Shown one piece after another: positions 11,836 to 21,451 of a stretch of DNA of 29,581 nucleotides. The notes under the pieces are model-generated. The model searched no databases, was not told where the DNA came from, and was given only the letters and a program-made list of their open reading frames with translations. The stretch comes from Azolla pinnata (lineage: Eukaryota; Streptophyta; Polypodiopsida; Salviniales; Salviniaceae). A program made the position numbers and the translations under genes. The stretch covers positions 1-29,581 of the forward strand of contig JBBBWG010004570.1 in assembly GCA_037176905.1 (NCBI GenBank). Reading direction: 5' to 3'. Positions within the stretch are counted from its first letter, which is position 1, and the number at the start of each line of letters is the position of its first letter.

Positions 11836-12654
11836 AATTAGAGATGCGTATTGCGATCAGCTAGACAGTTGCTCGGAACAAGAAGGTCATGGCGAGCAGT
11901 CGTTCGTAGCTAGCTTCCTGCACAACCTCTTCATCTGCGTTAGTGCGCTTGATCCCTGTCTCTTTGGGCCAAACCTTGACGTGATTCTGGCTTTTTTTTT
12001 TTTTAATACTAAGATGAATCTAGTTTGTTTGTTGTTTCTTTTTTCCTGGGAGAAGCAGCTCTGGACGAGAGATTTAGATAACGCAGGAAGAGAGCGAGAG
12101 CGAAAGGGGAAGAGAGGCAAAGAGAGAAGATGGAGAGACAGAGACTGCGGCGAGAAGAGAAAGATGCATTTCTCGCCTTCTTTCTCCCGGGGCGGCTGAC
12201 ACAGATGGCCCATGACACAGAACGTACGATCGGGCTTGTTTGGCAGACACTGGCATCTCGATCGAACAAGACAGAGAGATCTGAGAGGGATATGAGAGAT
12301 CTGAGAGATTTGAGAGAGAGAGCGACAAAAACGTCGGAGAAACACCGCCCTTGGTCCGTCTATGCGCTCTGTAATGCTGTAGGGCTCATCATCAAGCTCC
12401 AGATCAGAAGAAGGAAAAAAGAAGAAGAAAGCCTTCCGATTCAATCATCGGTTACTAGTGGGTCTGAGAGAGCGATCGTCTGTGAGCTATTTAGCTGCCC
12501 CCCTTGATAAACTTGGCCCCATGCCTAGTGGGCTTCTCGCGACGAGATTTTGTTTTTTTTTTGTTTCTTGCCGATTTCACTAGCTAGCGATGATGCTTGC
12601 AAAGGCATGGATCGGGGGCACAATCAACCAACTCATCGCACTGAACCGTAGCAA

Positions 12655-13200
12655 TCCAGGATCGCAAGAAGTTATGGGCACCACGCTCGACTGACTACTC
12701 ATCGCACTGACCGTATAGCCAACCAAGATCGAGAAGCTTAGATCGGCGCAATTGTCTCTGACTCCTTGGACTGTGACCTTAGACCTTACCTGACCCGTGC
12801 CAAGAAGCTTCGCGGCTCGTCGGGCCTTAGCAGAGCAAGTCTGAGAATCCGTGGGCACAACTGAATGTTTAACCCATCCGTCAGTCAGATCTGACTGAGA
12901 AAAGCACGATCAGGAAGCGATGCGCATGACTAAAATCGACTAGCCCATCGATCTGGCCTCGACACGACTAACCGATTGATGCACGCGAGCAAACCTCGGC
13001 GAGAACAAGACCAAGAAGTTATGAGCTCAACTGACCAATCAACAATCCATCAGACAGACCTGAGCAAAAAAACAAGAGCGAGAGGCTACGCGCACGAACG
13101 ATTCACCGATCGACTAATTGACCCATCAGATGAACCTTAGTAGATCAGGACCAGGAAGCTATGGGCACAACCGACTAACTGATCGACCCAGCGACTCACA
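12655..13200. repeat. Degenerate dispersed/tandem repeat, about 65-75 bp spacing
   Basis: Variants of AAGAAGTTATGGGCAC followed by an ACTGAC or CGACTAAC block recur near 12667, 12911, 13010, 13083 and 13151, and a weaker relative lies near 14045. Copies are poorly conserved. A perfect 18-bp palindrome, TCAGTCAGATCTGACTGA, sits within the array at 12881-12898. This may be a decayed satellite or transposon remnant; no terminal structure is visible. Confidence 0.55.
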
Positions 13201-14748
13201 AACAAATGCGAACAGAAGAAAAGCCGATAACACCTCAGCTGAAAGAAGAACCGAAGAACCATTGTTTCCGATCTTGCTGACTTGGTCAAGCAAGGCCAAT
13301 GGGGCCAAGTTGATCAATCAATTGCCCGATCGGTCGATCCCCTTCGTACTCATTAATTAGGCGATGTGGCCATCGAAACCGATCCCAGCCACGGAAGTCG
13401 TGGCTCATCGTCGAGTGCCTCCGATTCGGGGAGTACGATCCGTCGCACTTTCGACGTGGAAAGTCAAGCGGCATTAAATGTAGCGGAGAGGGTTAAATCC
13501 CGCGGTACGAAGCCATGAATGAGATCGGTTATGAGAAATGATCTAGTACTGGCGACATGCCGCCAGATATAGTGGCGATTTGCCCTCCATTCTACGAGCT
13601 TTTGGTCTGACTATGTGTGTGTCTTGTAGAATAGTCTAAAGGGCACTGACCTTAACCTCCGAGGTGTATACTCTCTTGTAACTTTACAGGTGTCCGTTGT
13701 TCATGTTTCTAGAGGCACCGATCCTTTTTTATGATGGCTGAATACGGTTAATTGTGGTCGAGAGTTATGGCTTATTCATGCGATTTCTGCTTTTCTGAGA
13801 GGTTACTGATACATTGATTTACTCGAGGCGAGTTCTTTCGCGACACTCCCACGTCTTCGGTGATGATTTCGATCCGCTTTTCAAAACAAACTAGCCACTC
13901 CCGGAAATTGTAACCAGATTGACCGAGCAGATCTGTCCGATTTCAAAACAACATCGGCAAAGTTCACCGGTGGCTTGACAGATTCCTTGAACCGATGAGA
14001 GTTTTCTAGCTGCATAGATCATCTAGAGGCAAAACCGATGCCAGGAAGTATGGATATGTTGATTCCGATCGGCCTTTTACATCGATTGGTAAAGTTATGC
14101 TCATAACACCAGACTCATTGGCAAGATTTCGGATCTAACTCGATCGACTTCCTGGGTATCGTACGATGCGATCATCGGCAATATGGGACACAAGCCTAAG
14201 TTCCATACTCGTCTCTAATCCTTCGCCTCGTGGTTGGATGGTGTGATTAAGGGCCCTAAATCAGATCTTTCTCGCTAATCTTCAGTTTTACCCGCGACGA
14301 ACGAAGGTTTTCAAACATAATCCCTTCCATGGAAACCTCATTACTCCATAATCACATGCATAATCTCCTCATAATCTCCTCCATAATCTGCTTATCCTTA
14401 ATCTCTTCCAGAGGGGCAGAGGGGCATCTTTGGGAAATTGCATAAACCTTCAGAGAGGCGTTCTCGCCCTCTCTCCCTCTTTCTGTGCGTTTCCTCGATC
14501 AGATCGGCGGCGATGGCGAATGACGAGTAGAGACGGCGCTCTAGAGCTCGATTCAGGGACCCAATTGGAAGAAAAGTGTTGGGCTCCTCTCCGACTGGCT
14601 TGTAACCCCCTTGCTTTCGTTCGCCACTGTTCCTTCTTCTTTCCTCGTTTCCTCCGGCATCAGGTCAGTCCGCGCTGAAACCGGAGCGGCCGGTACGGGT
14701 ATGTGATGCCAGATGTGTAGAGATTCGATTGTGAGGCCGCGCATTTAT

Positions 14749-17700
14749 ATGGCTTGCGAGTATTTCGATCAGCACGCTCTCTGGAAATCACTATGTTGCT
14801 TGATATTCCTGGGTCTTTTTCGATCTGCCATGGCAGGAAGAGGTGTGACATATCTTACCGTAGAAATCCTTTTGGGTGTTATTTGCTGGCGTAAAATTCT
14901 CCACTAAAAAGCATGTCTTTGTTTTAAAAACCAGGGTTCAGATTGTCCAATGAACTCGACGAGGATTTCCAATACGATCATAATCTCACTGAAATTCTTG
15001 TCGAATACGCATCTGTTGTAAGTGCCTTATTCTATTATTTATGTAACTCCTCGGTTATTTTGTTGTCCCCGTCAAGAATGTCCCCCTATTTATGTTTGTA
15101 AGGCGCAAATAAATTTAGGATGTTTTGGCCTGGAGGTCTGGACACAAAGATATGTTAAGTGCTTATTGGAAATCATGTATTTGAATTTTAAGAACGGATG
15201 TTATAGGGTTAATGGGCTAGCGGAGGACATGTTTCACCTCTAGCATGGCTTCAATGTAATGTTATTGGCTATGAAAGCTCGAAAAAGATCCAAAAGTTAC
15301 GAATGTAGTGTATATAGCCAACTTTAGAAGTGATTTTAGTTGCAAAATTCAGGTCTACATAATTGATATCTGGGAAAGGGGAACTTAATGATGCATCAGA
15401 GGAAGCATGATTATCAGTTTAAATGCTATGAAGTTCAGCCAGATACTTGATTGGGCATACCAACACCTAGGATTGCTGGGATCACCCGCATCAGTTCTGT
15501 GTCTTGCTTCATAGTATCTGTTTGGATCTTACAAATTAAGTTCTTATGCCATCAAAATCCAATAAGGGATGGTAAGGTTGTGTTAGATGTGAGGGAGACC
15601 ACCAAATTGCCTTCTAAGTGAATTTCACCCGGGTACTTATTTGTGTATCCTAGCACCAAGTATTTCCTTCTCTTGGTTAGCTGCTTTGGTTTGGTTGAGT
15701 CAGTCGAGGTTACCTTTGTTTGAGGGGTTTCCGTGATATCTGTAGAAAGGCAACTGCTTGGCAGACGGCTTCAGTGGCTTCTGATGTAGTTCCTTGCTCT
15801 ATTGATATCTTGATCTTGATCATGCTTGGTATTATCATCATTCATGATCTCTGTAGGGGCTTCCATATTTAATTAGAAAGTTAGCTATTGAATGCTTTAT
15901 TCTCATCAATTTCTGAGTAAGTTTCAAACATGCTTAAAAGTCATTTTAACATGCATTGAGTCTTTTATGTATGTGATGATTAACTTGACTATTCCATTCT
16001 TAAACCCTTGTCTTTGTCCCCACTAGAATAATGATCGATTACCTTTATACCTTGACAAGCCTTTGAGGTGTGAAAACGAGGCTGATTAGATTTTTTATAT
16101 TATCCCCTCTTCTTGCAGGTTTATGTCAATGATTTGGATTCTCTTATTTCTTGGAACTGCACGAGGTGCAATGGCCATACCAAGGTAAAGTACCTCTTGG
16201 ATGTAGTAAAGGCATATTGGGAATCTTGGTCTATAGATGTGTGCTCATGGTGTATTGGGCTTGGTACTAAGATTGAATTTTTGTCACTTTTCACAGGGAT
16301 TCAAGATGACTGAACTTGTTGTAGATGTGCAACACTGTCTTCAGGTAAGGGTGCAACTTACCTCGTTGACTTGTATTCATTGTCAAAATTATATATACTT
16401 GAGATTCACTCATTTGTAGTCTATTACTTCATTGACTTGTATTCGTTGTCAAAATTATATATGCTTGAGATTCACTCATTTGTAACCAATAGACATACAT
16501 CAGTGCAGATTTTCTTGAACGTTTGCATCATTAAGATAGTACGCTATTAATAATATGGGCAGAGGGATAAAGGGTTAGAGTGTGCTTGTGTAGCTGTCAA
16601 TATATTTGATAGAACTTAGAGTGCTCACATACATCAGAAATCCTAAGCTATGCTAAGCTACTTGTCATCCTGTTGCTCATCCATGATATGTAATTTTGGA
16701 GACTTATCTTGTGCCATATGGCAAACGATGAAAAGAGCTACATGGAGAAACAATAAATACGCTTTAAGACACTTCTGTTCTATTTTTCTATGCTGGTAAA
16801 GTGTTGGAACCCAACTTGCACTATACCTGCCACTGTGGAAAGAGCCTCAACACTCTGGAGCAGAAAATGGTCGCAGCCTCCAGGACTTTCAATCCTGCTG
16901 GAACCATATTTGACGTTGGAAAATTAGCATCTTTACCCATTGAGAGTATATATTTGACTGCGGAGTTTATTAAATTAGCATCAAACACTGGTTGCCTGCA
17001 AACTTTATAGGTATTGTTTATCAATAGAACTAGAATTAAAGATTGCAAGAGATTGCTTAGCTCGTGTGACATAAGTTTCTGGACATACAATCCTACAAGG
17101 ATGTGGCAACTGCAAAGATTGACATCCCCATGTGTTTTTTACGAATCCAACTAGAATTATAGATTGCAAGAATAACACGCCAGCAATCACCACACAAGTT
17201 TCAGTAACTACAAACCAACAGGCATGTTCCACCTAACCATCCATGCTGTTGGAAATCCTAATATCACAAATCTTAAGGTTCTTGAGCTGTTCTAATGACT
17301 AGGTTTGAGAAGTCTGTGAGAAGTATTGCAATCCCTAAATACCGAGGAAGAAGTCACAGTTCAGAGAAGTTTTATATTTCAGCATACCAATTAGAGATTG
17401 AAAGAAGTTCATAACGTGCAAATGTATGAATTAAATGGATTTCCACGATGGGCCGTTGGGGCATTTGAATAAGAAGAATGATACTATTGTCATTGTGTTT
17501 TTTATTTATTGAAAGAGCTAGAAGATAGCACTGTTATACGCTCTTTGACAGTATAGTGGAATATAAACACCATCAAATGGTTGCTTCTGTGGTCACCTAA
17601 TCAAATCCATTATCAACTGAGACGGAAAGTGTTTTCCTCACTGTAGGAGTGGATGATTAGAAAATGGGATTCTAGTTCATAACAAACAATGCAATGAGAT

Positions 17701-19636
17701 TCAATGAGATAGATTGCATGAGGAGTAAAGGTGAATGAAGCTTTTGTCGACATATGAAACTAAAAGCATAGTAAAAGCGGAAGCTGATGGAAATGGTTGC
17801 TTTCAGAGTTATGGAAACAAATTCACAAGTGTATACAGGGAGGTTTTTCGTGAGAGATTATGTGTCCAAAGTATTAGATAGAAATTCATGCATCTTGAAG
17901 TTGAGATTTTACATGAGCAACGAGGTTTTTTTTCTCCATAAATATGGGTTACCGTTGCTCATGTAAAAAAAACCCATATTTATGGAAAAAAAAACCTAGT
18001 TTCTGCATTACGTCAAAGTTCATTACCGTTCTACTTTGTTCATATCCATCTAATGATAAATTGTATATTGGATGGAATCTCAAAGGTTGGTTCTTGCAAT
18101 TTGGTGCAGGCTTATGTGGGGCTTGCTGAAGATTTAAATGCTATCGTGGTTGCTTTTCGAGGAACACAAGAAAACAGGTTCTAATGGCCAAACAACATTT
18201 CAAATGTTTTTTTCTCGTTTTTAGCCTCATAATTTTTCTGATCAGTTTGGAACTATGCTTCTTTGACCTTCATCTCTAGTATCCAGAACTGGATGGAAGA
18301 TCTGTATTTTAAGCAGCTTGATTTAAAGTATCCGGGTGTCACGGGTGCAATGGTAAAAGGATTTCTGTCAGTCTAATATATATATCATGTACTTTCTTTT
18401 GCCTAATTTTAAAATTTCTAATTTATTCAGGTACATAGAGGTTTCTATACAGCATATCACAATACTACTCTTCGGCCTCGTATTATCGCAGCTATTATGG
18501 CCATTAGAGCAGAAGTAGAAGGTTTAAAAATCATGGTTACTGGGCACTCCATGGGAGGAGCCATGGCCGCTTTCTGCTCACTAGATCTAGCGGTAGTGAT
18601 ATAGTACAAAACAAATCATATTTCACTTAATGTTGAGTGATAGTGTTGAGATTCCGAATCAAAATATTTTGTTCTGTGATTCTGACAGGCAAACTATAGA
18701 ATTGATGACATACAGACAATCACATTCGGGCAGCCGAGGATTGGAAACAGTGTGTTTGCATCATATTATAGTGCTTTACTGCCCAATACTTACCGAATGA
18801 CCCATAACCATGATATGGTGCCTCATCTACCACCATATTACTCCCTTTTTCCACAAAGAAGCTATCACCATTTCGGAAAAGAGGTATGTGATGTCAATTA
18901 ACCCCATGCATACTACATTCATCTTCAGTCTTAGAAATAGAAGATTAACAGTTGGTATGATGGTTTGATAGAGCCAAAATATGTTGGTCCAATGACATTT
19001 TGGACCAACGTATGTTGGTTCATCTTCAGTCTTAGAAATATAAGGTTAACAGTTGGTATAATGGTTTGATAGAGCCAAAACATGTTGACATATGTTGTCA
19101 GAATGTATATGGAATGTAACAAGAATGTTTTTTCTTTTCTTTTCTTTTTCTTTGTAATAAGATATGGATTTACAAAGACGGAACGAATGAATCAATCCGC
19201 ATATGTGATGACTCTGGGGAGGATCCCAATTGTAGCAGGTACATATTACATGTCTCTCTAGCATTTACTTTTATGATACATTTTTAAAGATCATGGTAAA
19301 TATTTCCATGCCAGAACAAGAAATGGATCAACTTTAAAGACACGGATCCTTTTTTTTTAGCGTATATGCCATTTTTAGAGGAGAGACTAAAGAACAGTAG
19401 TACAGCCTCAACATATTGTGTTTGTTTTGATTCTCTCGCATAGGTCTGTGTCGGGAAATAGCATCGCAGATCATCTGTGTTACCTCGGAGTCTTTCTTCA
19501 AGCCGAGACATGGAGTACATGCTCTTTCATATTGCAAAACAATGTGAGCGGGGTAACGTCAGGAGGATTCTTTATCCGATTGCCGCTGGCACGGGAGCGG
19601 AGCATCATCGGGGATGGAAGATGGCAACTGCTTTAG
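14749..19636 (+). CDS. Secreted class 3 (Rhizopus-type) triacylglycerol lipase, complete, 10 exons
   Basis: An alpha/beta hydrolase of the fungal lipase-like class 3 family, expected to hydrolyse acylglycerol esters. Exons: 14749-14842, 14935-15017, 16119-16184, 16297-16344, 18110-18177, 18280-18352, 18431-18592, 18689-18883, 19162-19238, 19444-19636. All GT-AG, phases agree, 352 residues. The N-terminus has a hydrophobic core (LCCLIFLGLF) and likely signal-peptide cleavage after AMA, so entry into the secretory pathway is likely. The nucleophile Ser184 lies in the elbow VTGHSMGG; Asp240 in HNHDMVPHLPP and His299 in IADHL complete the expected triad. FGQPRIGN (211-218) is a typical block. From memory it resembles Arabidopsis AT5G18640-type lipases. 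An alternative in-frame ATG at 14713 lies just after a TGA stop; 14749 gives the better start context and signal peptide. Introns 2 (1.1 kb) and 4 (1.77 kb) are large. The last about 40 residues are an unusual tail. Confidence 0.95.
16366..16484. repeat. 53-bp direct repeat (66-bp period) in lipase intron 4
   Basis: Copies at 16366-16418 and 16432-16484 begin TTGACTTGTATTC and end CACTCATTTGTA, with two differences. The first copy starts about 20 bp after the splice donor. Confidence 0.93.
17907..17997. repeat. Interleaved inverted repeats (A-B-A'-B') in lipase intron 4
   Basis: Arm A 17908-17922 (TTTACATGAGCAACG) is the exact reverse complement of A' 17953-17967. Arm B 17923-17950, ending CCATAAATATGGGTT, is the reverse complement of B' 17971-17997 apart from one extra base. 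The order A-B-A'-B' means both stems could form together only as a pseudoknot; either stem alone can form a hairpin. It lies about 110 bp before the acceptor of exon 5. Confidence 0.92.
18918..19087. repeat. 69-bp direct repeat flanking a perfect hairpin in lipase intron 8
   Basis: Copies at 18918-18986 and 19019-19087 (both starting TTCATCTTCAGTCTTAGAAA) are about 95% alike. Overlapping the end of the first copy and reaching into the spacer is a perfect inverted repeat, GTTGGTCCAA (18983-18992) and TTGGACCAAC (19000-19009), with a 7-base loop. All lies between exons 8 and 9. Confidence 0.9.
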
Positions 19637-20950
19637 TCAACAACATTTGTCGAAATGCAGGTTCATCCAATTGCAATCAATCAATTGGTGTATATACATA
19701 ATGTAGTAGTAGCTTCTTTATTCATGAACAACATTCTTCGTTAGTCGAAGGCAACTGCCAAGCATTCCTCTGATCATCTGATGTAATACTCTCCTCTGTG
19801 AATATCGTTACATACATGAAATCTGTTCATCCCATGCCATTGTGTGGAATTCCTCGAAACCGCCAAACTCTGTTTGATGCCTCCTTCGTGACATTGGAAA
19901 GAAACGTCAACTTTGTATGGTTACTGAAGATCAAAACGCCCGAATCGATCCGAAACATTTAGCATGTCGGTTATTGGATACTCGCATCGATCTTGTCGGA
20001 AGGTAGCGATTTTGTGCCATTGGAAGTGTCATCTTAGCAATTGATGTGCATGATGTGATGGATCGAGGTTCGATAAATGTTTCTGATGCCTCCATTTGTT
20101 GTATGGGTAAAGAATATCTCGATTAACAAGAATTGTTTTTTCTGTTTTTGTGTTGCTAAAGTTTGTATAAAGCTTGGAAACACAGTCGGATCATTGGCTC
20201 CAATGCTTGTATGATTAGTTCGATCAAACTCAGATGGGAGTTCACTTTTTGATAGAACGACTTGTAGAATACGGTGTCTACTACCTACAAAACATATGCG
20301 GATTTGCGTCGACTAATCATTCGTCTTGCACATATTTAGGTCTGTAGAGTATCAAGTTTTAGACTTTGCAGATAGCATGCTCAATCAACCAGGGTCCAAT
20401 TTTAGTCTCGTCTAACTGTAGCAAGCATATAGGTGTGGGTTGATCGGAGGCTTCATCGACTTGATACTCCATGCATCAGATCGGAAGGAAGAAGTGAGGA
20501 CGATCTTATCAGATCGATCAGGAGGTGGGCATGATGGAGCTAGTTGAGGTTGAGGGGGATGAAAAACCCTAAACTCTAGACCCCAATCAGACGTCTTGAC
20601 GTAAGTAGATGATGAGCATCATGCCAGAACGATGAAACACGCAATGCAGAATGTCGCAGTATCAGCTTGTTTGCTGAGATGATCTGTGAGATGATTTTGT
20701 GAGATGATTTGAGATGATGATTTGTGAGGCCGAGAAATTCATGGCAGAACTGCTCTCTATGAAAAGTCAATGGCTCGGCCTTCTTCCTCTGAGTCAATGT
20801 CTCGACTATTTAATGCAGGTCAATGACTCGACGTCTCGATGAAAGTCAATATAGGTAGCTTGATGCAAGGCCGATTGGACCAAGCTTCTCAATGACTCGA
20901 AGTAACCGCCTTGACTTTCTCTTGTGAATCAGTTCGATCGATCTTCACTT

Positions 20951-21295
20951 GAAAGTCAAGGGCTTGATCTTCTCTAGAAAGTCAAGGGCTTGATCTTCTC
21001 TAGAAAGTCAAGGTCTTGACCTTCTCTTGAAAGTCAAGGGCTTGACCTTCTCTTGAAAGTCAAGGGCTCGATCTTCTCTTGAAAAGTCAAGGGCCCGATC
21101 TTCTCTTGAAAAGTCAAGGGCCCGATCTTCTCTTGAAAAGTCAAGGGCTCGATCTTCTCTTGAAAAGTCAAGGGCTCGATCTTCTCTTGAAAAGTCAAGG
21201 GCTTGACCTTCTCTTAAAAGTCAACGCTTGACTTCCTCTCGAAAGCCAAGGTCTTGACCTTCTTTTGTAAGTCAATGACTTGACCTCTTCAAAGT
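20951..21295. repeat. 26-27 bp minisatellite with W-box-like cores, about 13 units
   Basis: Units start at 20951, 20977, 21003, 21029, 21055, 21081, 21108, 21135, 21162, 21189, 21215, 21241 and 21267. The typical unit is GAAAGTCAAGGG, then CTTGACC or CTCGATC, then TTCTCTT. The first five are 26 bp, the middle ones 27 bp by one extra A, and the last three are diverged. Many units hold the palindromic pair GTCAAG-GG-CTTGAC, so TTGAC cores face both ways. TTGAC(C/T) is the core of the W-box bound by plant WRKY factors. The array ends about 155 bp before the RAD16-like start codon. Confidence 0.93.
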
Positions 21296-21362
21296 TAACG
21301 AGCTTCACAAGACTTTGACCGCATTTCTGTTTCTGTTATTTATTTCCCGCCTTCATCCTCAT

Positions 21363-21392
21363 CCTAACCCTAACCCTAACCCTAACCCTAAC
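21363..21392 (+). promoter_or_regulatory. (CCTAAC)5 telomere-like tract in the 5' leader of the RAD16-like gene
   Basis: Five perfect CCTAAC units are followed by CCTCTCACCCTAAC. The register is six bases (TTAGGG on the other strand), not the seven-base TTTAGGG of most plant telomeres. The tract ends 60 bp before the start codon, so it is probably transcribed leader or core promoter. It contributes an in-frame TAA at 21389-21391, which limits the coding start to the downstream ATG. Confidence 0.7.
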
Positions 21393-21451
21393 CCTCTCAC
21401 CCTAACATTGGACCTGATCCTGATCCCTTTCTGTCGCAATCTGCGCCCGCC

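Larger units (their letters stand above)
10529..14748. other. Divergent intergenic region between PIP5K and lipase genes
   Basis: The left part (10529-12500) holds the PIP5K 5' leader and promoter and is dominated by GAA/TTC, GAAA and GAGA tracts; any long frames here are products of these tracts. A 5'-leader intron of PIP5K could lie here but cannot be shown. Bases 12600-14100 contain degenerate repeats. Bases about 14430-14748 are probably the lipase leader: CT-rich, with an in-frame TGA at 14704-14706. A possible 5'-leader splice donor lies near 14664. No further gene is supported. Confidence 0.6.
19637..21451. other. Intergenic region between lipase and RAD16-like gene
   Basis: The lipase 3' flank is AT-rich and unremarkable to about 20400. 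An AAACCCTAAA telo-box lies at 20564-20573. From about 20750 to 21315 the DNA is full of GTCAA/TTGAC motifs, ordered into a tandem array from 20951. Bases about 21300-21451 should be the promoter and 5' leader of the RAD16-like gene. No coding region is supported here. Confidence 0.65.

Noticed and set aside
11192..12444. Long frames on both strands (up to 189 codons) in the GA/CT-rich region
   Set aside because: They translate simple repeats into runs of Lys/Glu/Arg or Ser/Leu/Phe and overlap in several frames, so they are composition artefacts.
14430..14678. 82-codon frame as the first lipase exon
   Set aside because: It is not in frame with, or needed for, the signal-peptide exon at 14749; it is more likely 5' leader.
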